Shown here piece by piece: positions 24,873-31,551 of a stretch of DNA of 32,633 nucleotides. This DNA is from an uncultured Xanthobacter sp. (GTDB lineage: Bacteria; Pseudomonadota; Alphaproteobacteria; Rhizobiales; Xanthobacteraceae): NCBI GenBank assembly GCA_937872325.1, contig CALMSN010000159.1, positions 1 through 32,633 on the forward strand. Reading direction: 5' to 3'. Numbering within the stretch: position 1 is the first letter of the stretch; each line of letters begins with the position of its first letter. A program made the position numbers and the translations under genes. Under the pieces are notes generated by a model. The model searched no databases. It was not told the origin of the DNA and saw only the letters and a list, made by a program, of their open reading frames with translations.

Positions 24873-27043
24873 GCCCGCTGCGCCCCGCGTCATCGTCCGC
24901 GCCGCCGGAGCCCGCTCCGCCCGGCGGCCCGGGCGGCTGGCGCCAAGGATGGAGCGCGCGCTGGAGCGGCGGCTGGCGCCATGCCTCGCGGCCGGCGCGC
25001 ATCGCCGCGGTGGCGACCCTGGCGCTGATGCTGGGCGGCGGGGCGCTGGTGGCCGGGGTGTCCGGCCGCCTCGCCGCCATCGCCAAGGCCGCCCCCGATG
25101 CGCCGCAGCCGCAAGTCTCGCGCGAGGTGGTGGATCGCGACGGCCGGCTGCTGCGGCCTTTCGCGCTGCCCGACGGGCGCTGGCGGCTCGCCGCCGATGC
25201 CGGCGCCGTGGATCCGCGCTTCATCGCCATGCTGCTTGCCTATGAGGACCGCCGCTTCGAGGCCCATGGCGGCATCGACCTGCGGGCCATGGCGCGGGCG
25301 TCGTGGCAGATGGCCACCTCCGGCCGGGTGATCTCCGGCGGCTCCACCTTGTCCATGCAGGTGGCGCGGCTCCTCGCCCCGCCGCGCCCGCGCACCTTCG
25401 CCGCCAAGCTCGACCAGATGCGCGGCGCGCTGGAGCTGGAGGCTCGGCTGAGCAAGGCGGAGATCCTCGGCCTCTACCTCACGCTCGCCCCCTACGGCGG
25501 CAATATCGAGGGCGTGCGGGCGGCGGCGCTCACCTATTTCGGCAAGGAGCCGGCGCGCCTCACCCTCGGCGAGGCGGCGCTGCTGGGGGCCCTGCCGCAG
25601 GCGCCCGAGGCTCGCCGTCCGGACCGCAGCCCCCTCGCCGCCCGCCGCGCCCGCGATCGGGTGCTGGACCGCCTCGCCGCCGCCGGCCTGCTGTCTGCCG
25701 ACGAGGTGCGCCTCGCCCGCGCCGAGGGGGTGCCGCAGCTACGCCGGCCGATGCCGCAGCTGGCGCCGCATCTGGCCGAAGCGCAGGTGGCCGCGCGGCC
25801 CGGCCAGACCCGCCATCCCCTGACCCTCGACGGGCCGCTGCAGGCCCGGCTCGAGGCGCTGGTGCGCGAGCGCGCGGCGACGCTCGGGCGCGGGCTGTCG
25901 GCGGCGCTGGTGGTGGTGGACAATGACAGCGCCGAGGTGCGCGCCTATGTGGGCTCGGCCGATTTCGAGGATCGCGCGCGCGCCGGGGCGGTGGATCTCG
26001 TCCGCGCCGTGCGCTCGCCCGGCTCGACGCTGAAGCCCTTCATCTATGCGCTGGCGTTCGAGGACGGGCTGGTCCATCCCGACAGCCTGATCGAGGACAC
26101 CCCGGCCCGCTTCGGGGCTTGGCGGCCGGAGAATTTCGATCGCAGCTTCCAGGGCACGCTCTCCGTGCGCAAGGCGCTGCAATTGTCGCTCAACGTGCCG
26201 GCGGTGCGGCTGCTGGATGCGGTAGGGCCGGACCGGATGGCGGCGCGGCTGCGGCAGGCCGGGGCCCGGCTGGAGCTGCCGGCCGGCGCCGCCCCGGCCC
26301 TGCCCATGGGGCTCGGCGGGGTGGGCATCCGCCTCATCGACCTCGCCATGCTCTATTCGGCGCTCGCCCGCGGGGGGGGGGCGGGGGGGTTGAGCGTGCC
26401 CCCCCCCCCCCCCGCCTCCCCCCGCCGCACCCCGCTGGTGGGGGAGGTGGCGGCCTGGTACGTCGGCCAGAGCCTGCTCGGCACCCCGGCGCCCGAGAAT
26501 GCCCTGGGCGGGCGCATCGCCTTCAAGACCGGCACCTCCTACGGCTATCGCGACGCCTGGTCGGTGGGCTACGACGGCCGCCGCACCGTGGCGGTATGGG
26601 TGGGCCGGCCCGATGGCCAGGCGGTGGCGGGCCTTGCCGGGCGCACCGCGGCGGCGCCGCTCTTGTTCGATGCCTTCGCCCGCATCACCCGCACGCCGGC
26701 CGGGCTCGGGCCGGCGCCCCGCGGCGCCCTGGTGGCCGGCAATGCCCGCCTGCCGCCGCCGCAGCGCCATTTCGGCCGGACCCGGCAGGAGGAGGCGATG
26801 GCGGTGATCTTCCCGCCCGACGGCGCTCGGGTGGCCGGGGAGGAGGCCGGTAGCGGCGAGGCGCTGGCGCTCAAGGTCTCCGGCGGCGCCTTCCCGCTCA
26901 CCCTGCTGCTGGACGGCCGGCCCGTGGCCCGCGCCGAGGACCGGCGCACCCTGTTCTGGACCCCCCGCGGGCGCGGCTTCTCCCGGCTGACGGTGATCGA
27001 CAGAGCCGGCGCCACCGCGAGCGTGACGGTGCGGGTGGAGTGA
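24869..27043 (+). CDS. pbpC: Penicillin-binding protein 1C
   Basis: 724-aa bifunctional peptidoglycan glycosyltransferase/transpeptidase, anchored by a membrane segment near residues 46-65 (ARIAAVATLALMLGGGALVA). The GT51 domain has catalytic Glu126 in AYEDRRFEAHGGIDLRA and GGSTLSMQVARLL. The transpeptidase domain has SxxK Ser386-Lys389 (SPGSTLKPF), SLN in LQLSLNVPAV and KTG at Lys553 (FKTGTSYGYRDAW). A C-terminal PBP1C-specific domain follows (VIFPPDGARV...). The start overlaps the macroglobulin stop (ATGA), so translation is coupled and the pair likely repairs and protects the envelope together. Residues ~501-519, before the KTG box, are encoded by G10, G7 and C15 homopolymers and read as unnatural Gly/Pro runs; this part of the sequence is suspect, though the frame is kept. 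Confidence 0.95.
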   Translation: MSPLRPASSSAPPEPAPPGGPGGWRQGWSARWSGGWRHASRPARIAAVATLALMLGGGALVAGVSGRLAAIAKAAPDAPQPQVSREVVDRDGRLLRPFALPDGRWRLAADAGAVDPRFIAMLLAYEDRRFEAHGGIDLRAMARASWQMATSGRVISGGSTLSMQVARLLAPPRPRTFAAKLDQMRGALELEARLSKAEILGLYLTLAPYGGNIEGVRAAALTYFGKEPARLTLGEAALLGALPQAPEARRPDRSPLAARRARDRVLDRLAAAGLLSADEVRLARAEGVPQLRRPMPQLAPHLAEAQVAARPGQTRHPLTLDGPLQARLEALVRERAATLGRGLSAALVVVDNDSAEVRAYVGSADFEDRARAGAVDLVRAVRSPGSTLKPFIYALAFEDGLVHPDSLIEDTPARFGAWRPENFDRSFQGTLSVRKALQLSLNVPAVRLLDAVGPDRMAARLRQAGARLELPAGAAPALPMGLGGVGIRLIDLAMLYSALARGGGAGGLSVPPPPPASPRRTPLVGEVAAWYVGQSLLGTPAPENALGGRIAFKTGTSYGYRDAWSVGYDGRRTVAVWVGRPDGQAVAGLAGRTAAAPLLFDAFARITRTPAGLGPAPRGALVAGNARLPPPQRHFGRTRQEEAMAVIFPPDGARVAGEEAGSGEALALKVSGGAFPLTLLLDGRPVARAEDRRTLFWTPRGRGFSRLTVIDRAGATASVTVRVE
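26372..26426. other. Homopolymer-rich anomalous tract inside pbpC
   Basis: Ten G (26372-26381), one C, seven G (26383-26389), then after 9 bases fifteen C (26399-26413) and further C runs to about 26423. The encoded GGGAGGLSVPPPPPASPRR replaces what should be ordinary transpeptidase sequence. A sequencing or assembly artefact is the likeliest reading; a slippage-prone contingency tract is the alternative. Confidence 0.85.
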
Positions 27044-27189
27044 CGCCGGGGGGAAGTCCCGAGAGGCTGTTCGAGAAGGCGGCGGCTGAGGTCCGATGCG
27101 GGATTTTCGGGGCTCAGGAACGAGCGAATGCAGGCGCTACGCCGCGCATCGGGCCGGGGTCTCGACGCCGTGGGTACCGTAAAGATCCG

Positions 27190-27203
27190 GCGGATCGATC
27201 CGC
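27190..27203. repeat. 14-bp perfect palindrome
   Basis: GCGGATCGATCCGC in the gap between pbpC and the DUF1127 gene. No assigned role; it may be chance in GC-rich DNA. Confidence 0.4.
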
Positions 27204-27230
27204 TCGACTTTTAACGCAGTCTCTGAGCCG

Positions 27231-27268
27231 CCAAAAAGAAATCCCGCCGCGCCGGGAGGCGGGCGGGA
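27231..27268 (-). terminator. Terminator for the DUF1127 gene (minus strand)
   Basis: Read on the minus strand, CCCGCC (27263-27258) and GGCGGG (27248-27243) form a stem with a 9-base loop, followed by ATTTCTTTTT (27242-27233). It lies about 58 bp past the stop codon of the small gene. Confidence 0.65.
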
Positions 27269-27325
27269 CAGGCTGGGAGGAACCAAAGCGGAAACTGGAA
27301 GCTGAAGACCCCGATCGCCGAGGCG

Positions 27326-27538
27326 CTACCGCCCGACGACGGCGCGGGGCAGGTCGGTCCGGACCAGCCCGTGGCGGGCGAGGTCCTTCGGGCTCATGTG
27401 GCTGAGCGCCTCGTGCCGGATCGCCATGCGGCGGGCATCGACAAAAGCGCTCCACACCAGCCGCACGGCGGCGGCGGCGCGGTGGAACGGGCCGGCCCCG
27501 GCGGGGCGTGCGGCGAGAGCGTGACGAACGGTGGCCAT
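27326..27538 (-). CDS. DUF1127 domain small protein
   Basis: 70 aa. The start at ATG 27538 is fixed by GGAGG six bases upstream on the coding strand; longer in-frame extensions are ignored for that reason. The C-terminal half RMAIRHEALSHMSPKDLARHGLVRTDLPRAV is the DUF1127 signature, with the usual L-x-x-M-S-x-x-x-L-x-x-x-G-L-x-R-x-D pattern. The N-terminal half is Arg/Ala-rich and basic. Members are abundant in alphaproteobacteria. Some small Arg-rich DUF1127 proteins have been linked to RNA handling and to stress or phosphate responses; none of that is shown here. A 30-bp dyad lies just upstream and a terminator follows, so it is a self-contained unit. Confidence 0.88.
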   Translation of the reverse strand: MATVRHALAARPAGAGPFHRAAAAVRLVWSAFVDARRMAIRHEALSHMSPKDLARHGLVRTDLPRAVVGR

Positions 27539-27556
27539 GGATGCCTCCATCAAGTT

Positions 27557-27586
27557 CGATGCATGGTAGCTCGCTTTGATGCATCG
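27557..27586 (-). promoter_or_regulatory. Candidate operator upstream of the DUF1127 gene
   Basis: CGATGCAT (27557-27564) and ATGCATCG (27579-27586) are a perfect 8-bp inverted repeat with a 14-bp spacer, in an AT-richer stretch directly upstream of the ribosome binding site. Half-site spacing of about two helical turns (22 bp start to start) suits a dimeric repressor. Confidence 0.5.
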
Positions 27587-27809
27587 CAACATTTCTTTTG
27601 CTGCATGGCACCCGTGCGCCGCACGTATGGTCAACGAGTCGTGAAAAAGGGGTGCGGGAGGGTCTGGACCGCCGGCGATGAATTGCGTATAGAGCGCGCC
27701 TGCCCGGCGGCACGGCGGCGTTTCGCCCTGTCCCGGCGCTTTCTCCGGACGCCCCACCGAAGGCTCCGGACACCAGCCGGAGGCGATCTCGTCGCCCCGC
27801 ACGGCCTGG

Positions 27810-27883
27810 TGGGGGATAGTTCAACGGTAGAACAGCGGACTCTGACTCCGTTAATCTAGGTTCGAATCCTAGTCCCCCAGCCA
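27810..27883 (+). tRNA. tRNA-Gln (anticodon CUG)
   Basis: 74 nt including the encoded CCA (27881-27883). The acceptor stem TGGGGGA/TCCCCCA pairs fully, and the discriminator is G27880. The D-arm has GTTC/GAAC. The anticodon stem GCGGA/TCCGT (one G-U pair) encloses the loop CTCTGAC, giving anticodon CTG, which reads CAG codons. The T-arm is CTAGG-TTCGAAT-CCTAG. It stands alone upstream of the racemase gene. No integrase gene or attachment-site duplication is seen at its 3' end. Confidence 0.97.
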
Positions 27884-28012
27884 ATCCGCCCCCGTTTCCC
27901 AGCCGCCTGCCACATCCGCCCCCAGGTCCCGTGCCGTTTGGCGCGTCGCCTTGCCGGCACCGCACCGGCGCGTGCTGCGGCGGGCGGGGACGGCAATTTT
28001 TCCGGAGCCTCC

Positions 28013-29167
28013 ATGAGCCACCCCATCCCGCCTGCCGGCGCCCCGTCCGAAGCCCTTGCCGATGCCGCGCCGCCCGCATCCACCGGGCCGCTGGCCGGGC
28101 TGAAGGTGGTGGAGTTCGCCGCCATCGGGCCGGTGCCCATGGCCGCCATGCTGCTGTCCGACATGGGCGCCGACGTGGTCTGCCTCGCCCGGCCCGGCGG
28201 ACGGGTGAGCGATCCGCGCTCCATCATCACCCGCGGCCGCCGCTGGATGGAGCTCGACCTGAAGCACCCGGACGCCGCCGCGCAGGCCCGTGCGCTGATG
28301 GCCGAGGCCGACGTGGTGCTGGAGGGCTTTCGCCCCGGCGTCATGGAGCGGCTCGGGCTCGGCCCGGATGCGGCGCTGGCCGCCAATCCCGGCCTAGTCT
28401 ACGGCCGGATGACCGGCTGGGGTCAGACCGGGCCGCTGGCCCCGCGCGCCGGCCACGACATCAACTATGTCGCCATCACCGGCGCCCTCGATTCCATCCG
28501 CGGCGCCGACGGTACCCCGGCGACGCCGCTGAACCTCGTGGGCGACTATGCCGGCGGGGCTATGTTCCTCGTCTCCGGGGTGCTGGCGGCGCTGCTTTCG
28601 GCGGGGCGCACCGGGCAGGGGCAGGTGGTGGATGCCGCCATGTGCGATGGCGTCTCGGTGCTGCTCAGCCTGTTCCACACCCGCCGGGCGCTGGGCCTCT
28701 GGGGGCCGCCCGGCACCAACACGCTGGATGGCGGCAGTCATTTCTACGGCTCGTTCCGCTGCGCCGACGGGAGGTTCCTGTCCATCGGGCCGCTGGAGCC
28801 GCAATTCTACGCCGAGTTCCGCCGCATCGCCGGCCTGGAGGACGCCGCCTTCGACGCCCAGCACGACCGCGCCCGCTGGCCGGAGCTGAGGGAGAAGGTG
28901 GCGCAGGCCATCGCCGGCAAGACCCGGGACGAATGGACCCGCCTGTTCGAGGGCTCGGAGGCCTGCGTCGCCCCGATCCTGGCGCTGGAGGAGGCGCCCG
29001 ACCACCCGCATCTCGTGGCCCGCGAGACCTTCATCGAGCGGGACGGGGTGCGGCAGGCGGCGCCGGCGCCGCGCTTCTCGCGCACTCCCGGCGCGGTCAG
29101 CCCGCTGCCCATGGGCGCGGCGACCTCGCCCGCCGCGGTGCTTGCCGCTTGGCGCAAGCCGGGCTGA
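28013..29167 (+). CDS. Alpha-methylacyl-CoA racemase-like protein (CaiB/BaiF CoA-transferase family III)
   Basis: 384 aa from ATG 28013, with GGAG at 28003-28006. The fold begins at LAGLKVVEFAAIGPVPMAAMLLSDMGADVV. Residues matching the racemase catalytic set are present at the expected spacing: His148 (RAGHDINYVAITGAL), Asp178 (LVGDYAGGAMF) and Glu262 (IGPLEPQFY). The mycobacterial racemase MCR uses His126, Asp156 and Glu241. This favours epimerisation of 2-methylacyl-CoA thioesters (branched-chain or sterol side-chain catabolism) over CoA transfer, where an Asp acts alone. The protein is cytoplasmic. No other beta-oxidation gene is adjacent, so the in vivo substrate is open. Its stop lies about 160 bp from the convergent pheA stop. 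Confidence 0.9.
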   Translation: MSHPIPPAGAPSEALADAAPPASTGPLAGLKVVEFAAIGPVPMAAMLLSDMGADVVCLARPGGRVSDPRSIITRGRRWMELDLKHPDAAAQARALMAEADVVLEGFRPGVMERLGLGPDAALAANPGLVYGRMTGWGQTGPLAPRAGHDINYVAITGALDSIRGADGTPATPLNLVGDYAGGAMFLVSGVLAALLSAGRTGQGQVVDAAMCDGVSVLLSLFHTRRALGLWGPPGTNTLDGGSHFYGSFRCADGRFLSIGPLEPQFYAEFRRIAGLEDAAFDAQHDRARWPELREKVAQAIAGKTRDEWTRLFEGSEACVAPILALEEAPDHPHLVARETFIERDGVRQAAPAPRFSRTPGAVSPLPMGAATSPAAVLAAWRKPG

Positions 29168-29168
29168 C

Positions 29169-29194
29169 GGAGCGCTTTCGAGGAGCGCTTTCGG
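29169..29194. repeat. 13-bp direct repeat after the racemase gene
   Basis: GGAGCGCTTTCG plus one variable base occurs twice head to tail (29169-29181 and 29182-29194), three bases after the racemase stop. Probably a small local duplication. Confidence 0.6.
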
Positions 29195-29326
29195 GCGAAG
29201 GCGCCGCCGGATCGCGTGAAGAAAGCGCGTCAGGCCACGCGCCCTGAGCATGTCCGCCGGTGCCCGCGGAAGATGCTCAAGACCTGGATCCGGATCGGAT
29301 GGCGCTGCCCCGACCGCGGCCGGTCG

Positions 29327-30187
29327 TCAGGCCCCCGGCTCCTGCGTCTTCAGGCCGGCGCGGAACGGGTGGGCCGGATAGACGCCGAGGATGCGCATCT
29401 CGCGCGAGAAGAAGGCGAGTTCCTCCAGCGCCAGCTTGAGCGGGCGGTCGTCGGGGTGGCCATCCACGTCGGCGTAGAACTGGGTGGCGGTGAAGGCGCC
29501 GTCCATCTGGTAGGATTCGAGCTTCGTCATGTTGACGCCGTTGGTGGCGAAGCCCCCCAGCGCCTTGTAGAGCGCGGCCGGCACGTTGCGCACCCGGAAC
29601 ACGAAGGTGGTCACCACCGGGCCGTTGCCGGCCGGCGCCCAGGCCCCGTTGCGGGAGAGGATGACGAAGCGGGTGGTGTTGTGGGCCTCGTCCTCGATGT
29701 TCTCGGCGAGGATCTCCAGCTTGTAGATCTCCGCCGCCAGGCGCGAGGCGATGGCGGCGCGGGTGACGTCGCCCGCCTCGGCGATCTCGCGGGCCGAGCC
29801 GGCGGTGTCGGCGCCGATCACCGGGGTGAGCGAGAGGGTGCGGATGGCCTTGCGGCACTGGCCGAGCGCCATGACGTGGCTCTGCACCGTCCTGATGGTG
29901 GACAGGCTCGCCCCCTTCACCGTCATGAGCTGGTGGGACAGCGGCAGGAAATACTCGCCGATGATGTGGAGCGGCGAGCCCGGCATAAGGTGGTGGATGT
30001 CGGTCACCCGCCCGGCCACCGAATTCTCGATCGGGATCATGGCGAGGCCGGCGGCACCGCTCTCCACCGCGGCGAAGGCGTCCTCGAAGGTGGCGCAGGG
30101 CACCGCCTCGTGATCGGGGAAAGCCTCGCGGCAGGCGATGTGGGAGTTCGCGCCCGGCTCGCCCTGGAAGGTGATGCGGCGAATCAT
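29327..30187 (-). CDS. pheA: Prephenate dehydratase with ACT domain
   Basis: 286 aa, cytoplasmic, converting prephenate to phenylpyruvate in phenylalanine synthesis. ATG 30187 is where the conserved RRITFQGEPGANSHIACREAFP begins. The periplasmic-binding-like catalytic domain includes AMIPIENSVAGRVTDIHHLM, and the essential TRF is at Thr172-Phe174 (AHNTTRFVIL). The C-terminal ACT domain (VPAALYKALGGFATNGVNMTKLESYQMDG) binds phenylalanine for feedback inhibition; the usual ESRP segment reads ESYQ, as in many alphaproteobacterial proteins. It is monofunctional with no chorismate mutase domain. It is divergent from the cytochrome c gene across about 300 bp, whereas kdsB is a common partner in related genomes and is not present here. 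Confidence 0.95.
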   Translation of the reverse strand: MIRRITFQGEPGANSHIACREAFPDHEAVPCATFEDAFAAVESGAAGLAMIPIENSVAGRVTDIHHLMPGSPLHIIGEYFLPLSHQLMTVKGASLSTIRTVQSHVMALGQCRKAIRTLSLTPVIGADTAGSAREIAEAGDVTRAAIASRLAAEIYKLEILAENIEDEAHNTTRFVILSRNGAWAPAGNGPVVTTFVFRVRNVPAALYKALGGFATNGVNMTKLESYQMDGAFTATQFYADVDGHPDDRPLKLALEELAFFSREMRILGVYPAHPFRAGLKTQEPGA

Positions 30188-30485
30188 GCCTCGATCCTTG
30201 TCTGGTCCCGACCGGTTGCCCGTCCCCGTCCGCTGCGGGCTCACGCTGCGGCACCTGTGCCGCCCGTCCCTGCCGGCCGCGCCGGCCGGGTGGAGTGGCA
30301 TTGGGGCGCGCGTTATACGAGTTGCGCGTCTGTAATCAAAGTGCTTAGTGTCCTTGCCGGTGCGCGGGGGAGCGCTCGCGCGCCGCTCGTGCACATGCAT
30401 GCAGCCGGGCCCGGCAAGGCGCCTTCCAGGCGCCAGCCAGCGGCACGGCGGGGGACGATCAAGGGCACCGAAGGGCGAAGCGCCG

Positions 30486-31058
30486 ATGAACAGTTTTGAA
30501 TTGAACAAGATCTTGGGTGCGGGACTCGGGGCGCTCACCTTCGCCTTCGGCCTCGCCATTCTCTCCGAAATCCTGTTCACCGCCGAGGCCCCGGCCAAGC
30601 CCGGCTTCGCCATCGCGGTGGTGGAAGGCGGCGGCGGCGCTGCCGCGCCGAAGGCGGCGGTGGTGCCGATCGAGCAGCTTTTCGCGGCCGCCTCCATCGA
30701 CAAGGGCGCGACCGTCGCCAAGAAGGGCGCCGCCTGCCACAATTTCCAGGAAGGCGCCGGCAACAAGGTCGGTCCCGACCTTTACGGCATCGTCGGTCGC
30801 GACGTCGCCTCGGCTCCGGGCTTTGCCTATTCCAAGGCGATGACGGCGAAGGGCGGGGCGTGGACCGCGCTCGACCTCAACGCCTTCCTCACCAACCCCA
30901 AGGCGGCGGTGCCCGGCACCGCGATGGCCTTCGCCGGGCTGGGGAAGGATACCGAGCGGGCCGACCTGATCGCCTACCTGAACTCGCTTTCGCACAGCCC
31001 GAAGCCGCTGCCCACCGCGGCCGCGGCGCCGGCGGCGGACGCCCCCAAGGCGCAGTGA
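30486..31058 (+). CDS. Membrane-anchored class I cytochrome c (CycM-like), heme motif reads GAACH
   Basis: 190 aa from ATG 30486. An uncleaved N-terminal anchor (ILGAGLGALTFAFGLAILSEILF) is followed by an Ala/Gly-rich linker and a cytochrome c domain facing the periplasm. Features: IDKGATVAKKGAACHNFQEGAGNKVGPDLYGIVGR, the axial Met in PGTAMAFAGL and the C-terminal helix ERADLIAYLNSLS. CycM-type proteins carry electrons from the bc1 complex to aa3 oxidases. Oddity: the heme site is GAACH (residues 81-85) instead of the expected CAACH. Codon 30726-30728 is GGC where TGC would be usual, so only one thioether bond could form. It could be a one-base sequencing error or a true single-cysteine cytochrome. 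The Ala/Pro-rich tail is typical. Family certain, function conditional on that base. Confidence 0.9.
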   Translation: MNSFELNKILGAGLGALTFAFGLAILSEILFTAEAPAKPGFAIAVVEGGGGAAAPKAAVVPIEQLFAAASIDKGATVAKKGAACHNFQEGAGNKVGPDLYGIVGRDVASAPGFAYSKAMTAKGGAWTALDLNAFLTNPKAAVPGTAMAFAGLGKDTERADLIAYLNSLSHSPKPLPTAAAAPAADAPKAQ

Positions 31059-31193
31059 GTCCGCGACCCACCGGGCGGCGCCAGCGGCGCCATCCGGCGG
31101 GTGGGACGACGGCATCGGCTTTCGATGCCGCAGGCCTTCGCCGTCCCGGTTTCGGGATGCGCGTTTCACGGACTTGTCACCCTACCGTTCTGT

Positions 31194-31225
31194 AAGGGTC
31201 GATCCTGCCGGATCGGCCCTTTTTG
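31194..31225 (+). terminator. Rho-independent terminator after the cytochrome c gene
   Basis: AAGGGTCGATCC (31194-31205), loop TGCC, GGATCGGCCCTT (31210-31221): a 12-bp stem with one T-G pair, running into five T (31220-31224). It is about 135 bp past the stop codon. Confidence 0.85.
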
Positions 31226-31551
31226 TTGCGCCGCGGGGACTTGCGGGCTGTCGTTCGTGATTTGTGCCCGATCGGGCGGGGGCGATGGCGGCCCGCACGG
31301 CCATGTTTCCGCCGTCGCGCCGGGTGTCATAATCAGCTATCCGGTGCCTTAGCCGGATCCGGCTGCGACCCTGAGATGCAACGCCGTTGCCCGCGCCGCC
31401 CTCCGGGCGCACCAGTCCCGTCGTCGCGCCCGCCGCGATGCGGGCGGGAGGCGGCGGGGCGGCGTCCGGGGTATCCTGATCGCGGCTCGGGAGATTCGTC
31501 ACCGCCCGCCGGCGGATCCGACGCCACAGCAGGACAGTTCCGGAGGCCTTG
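31226..31551. other. 326-bp intergenic region, presumed promoter region of the binding-protein gene
   Basis: No gene supported. CATAAT at 31328-31333 is a possible -10 element, but the matching -35 (around TTTCCG) is poor. The rest is GC-rich with no clear repeat. Confidence 0.4.

Noticed and set aside
18114-24893. A continuous 2259-codon open frame on the minus strand, antisense to the macroglobulin gene
   Set aside because: Its sense-strand partner has a signal peptide, thioester motif and full family structure. The antisense frame is His/Arg/Gly/Ala-rich low complexity with no domain, an expected by-product of GC-rich third codon positions.
27810-27883. tRNA-Gln as an integration site for a mobile island
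   Set aside because: No integrase, no repeat of the tRNA 3' end downstream, and ordinary chromosomal genes on both sides.
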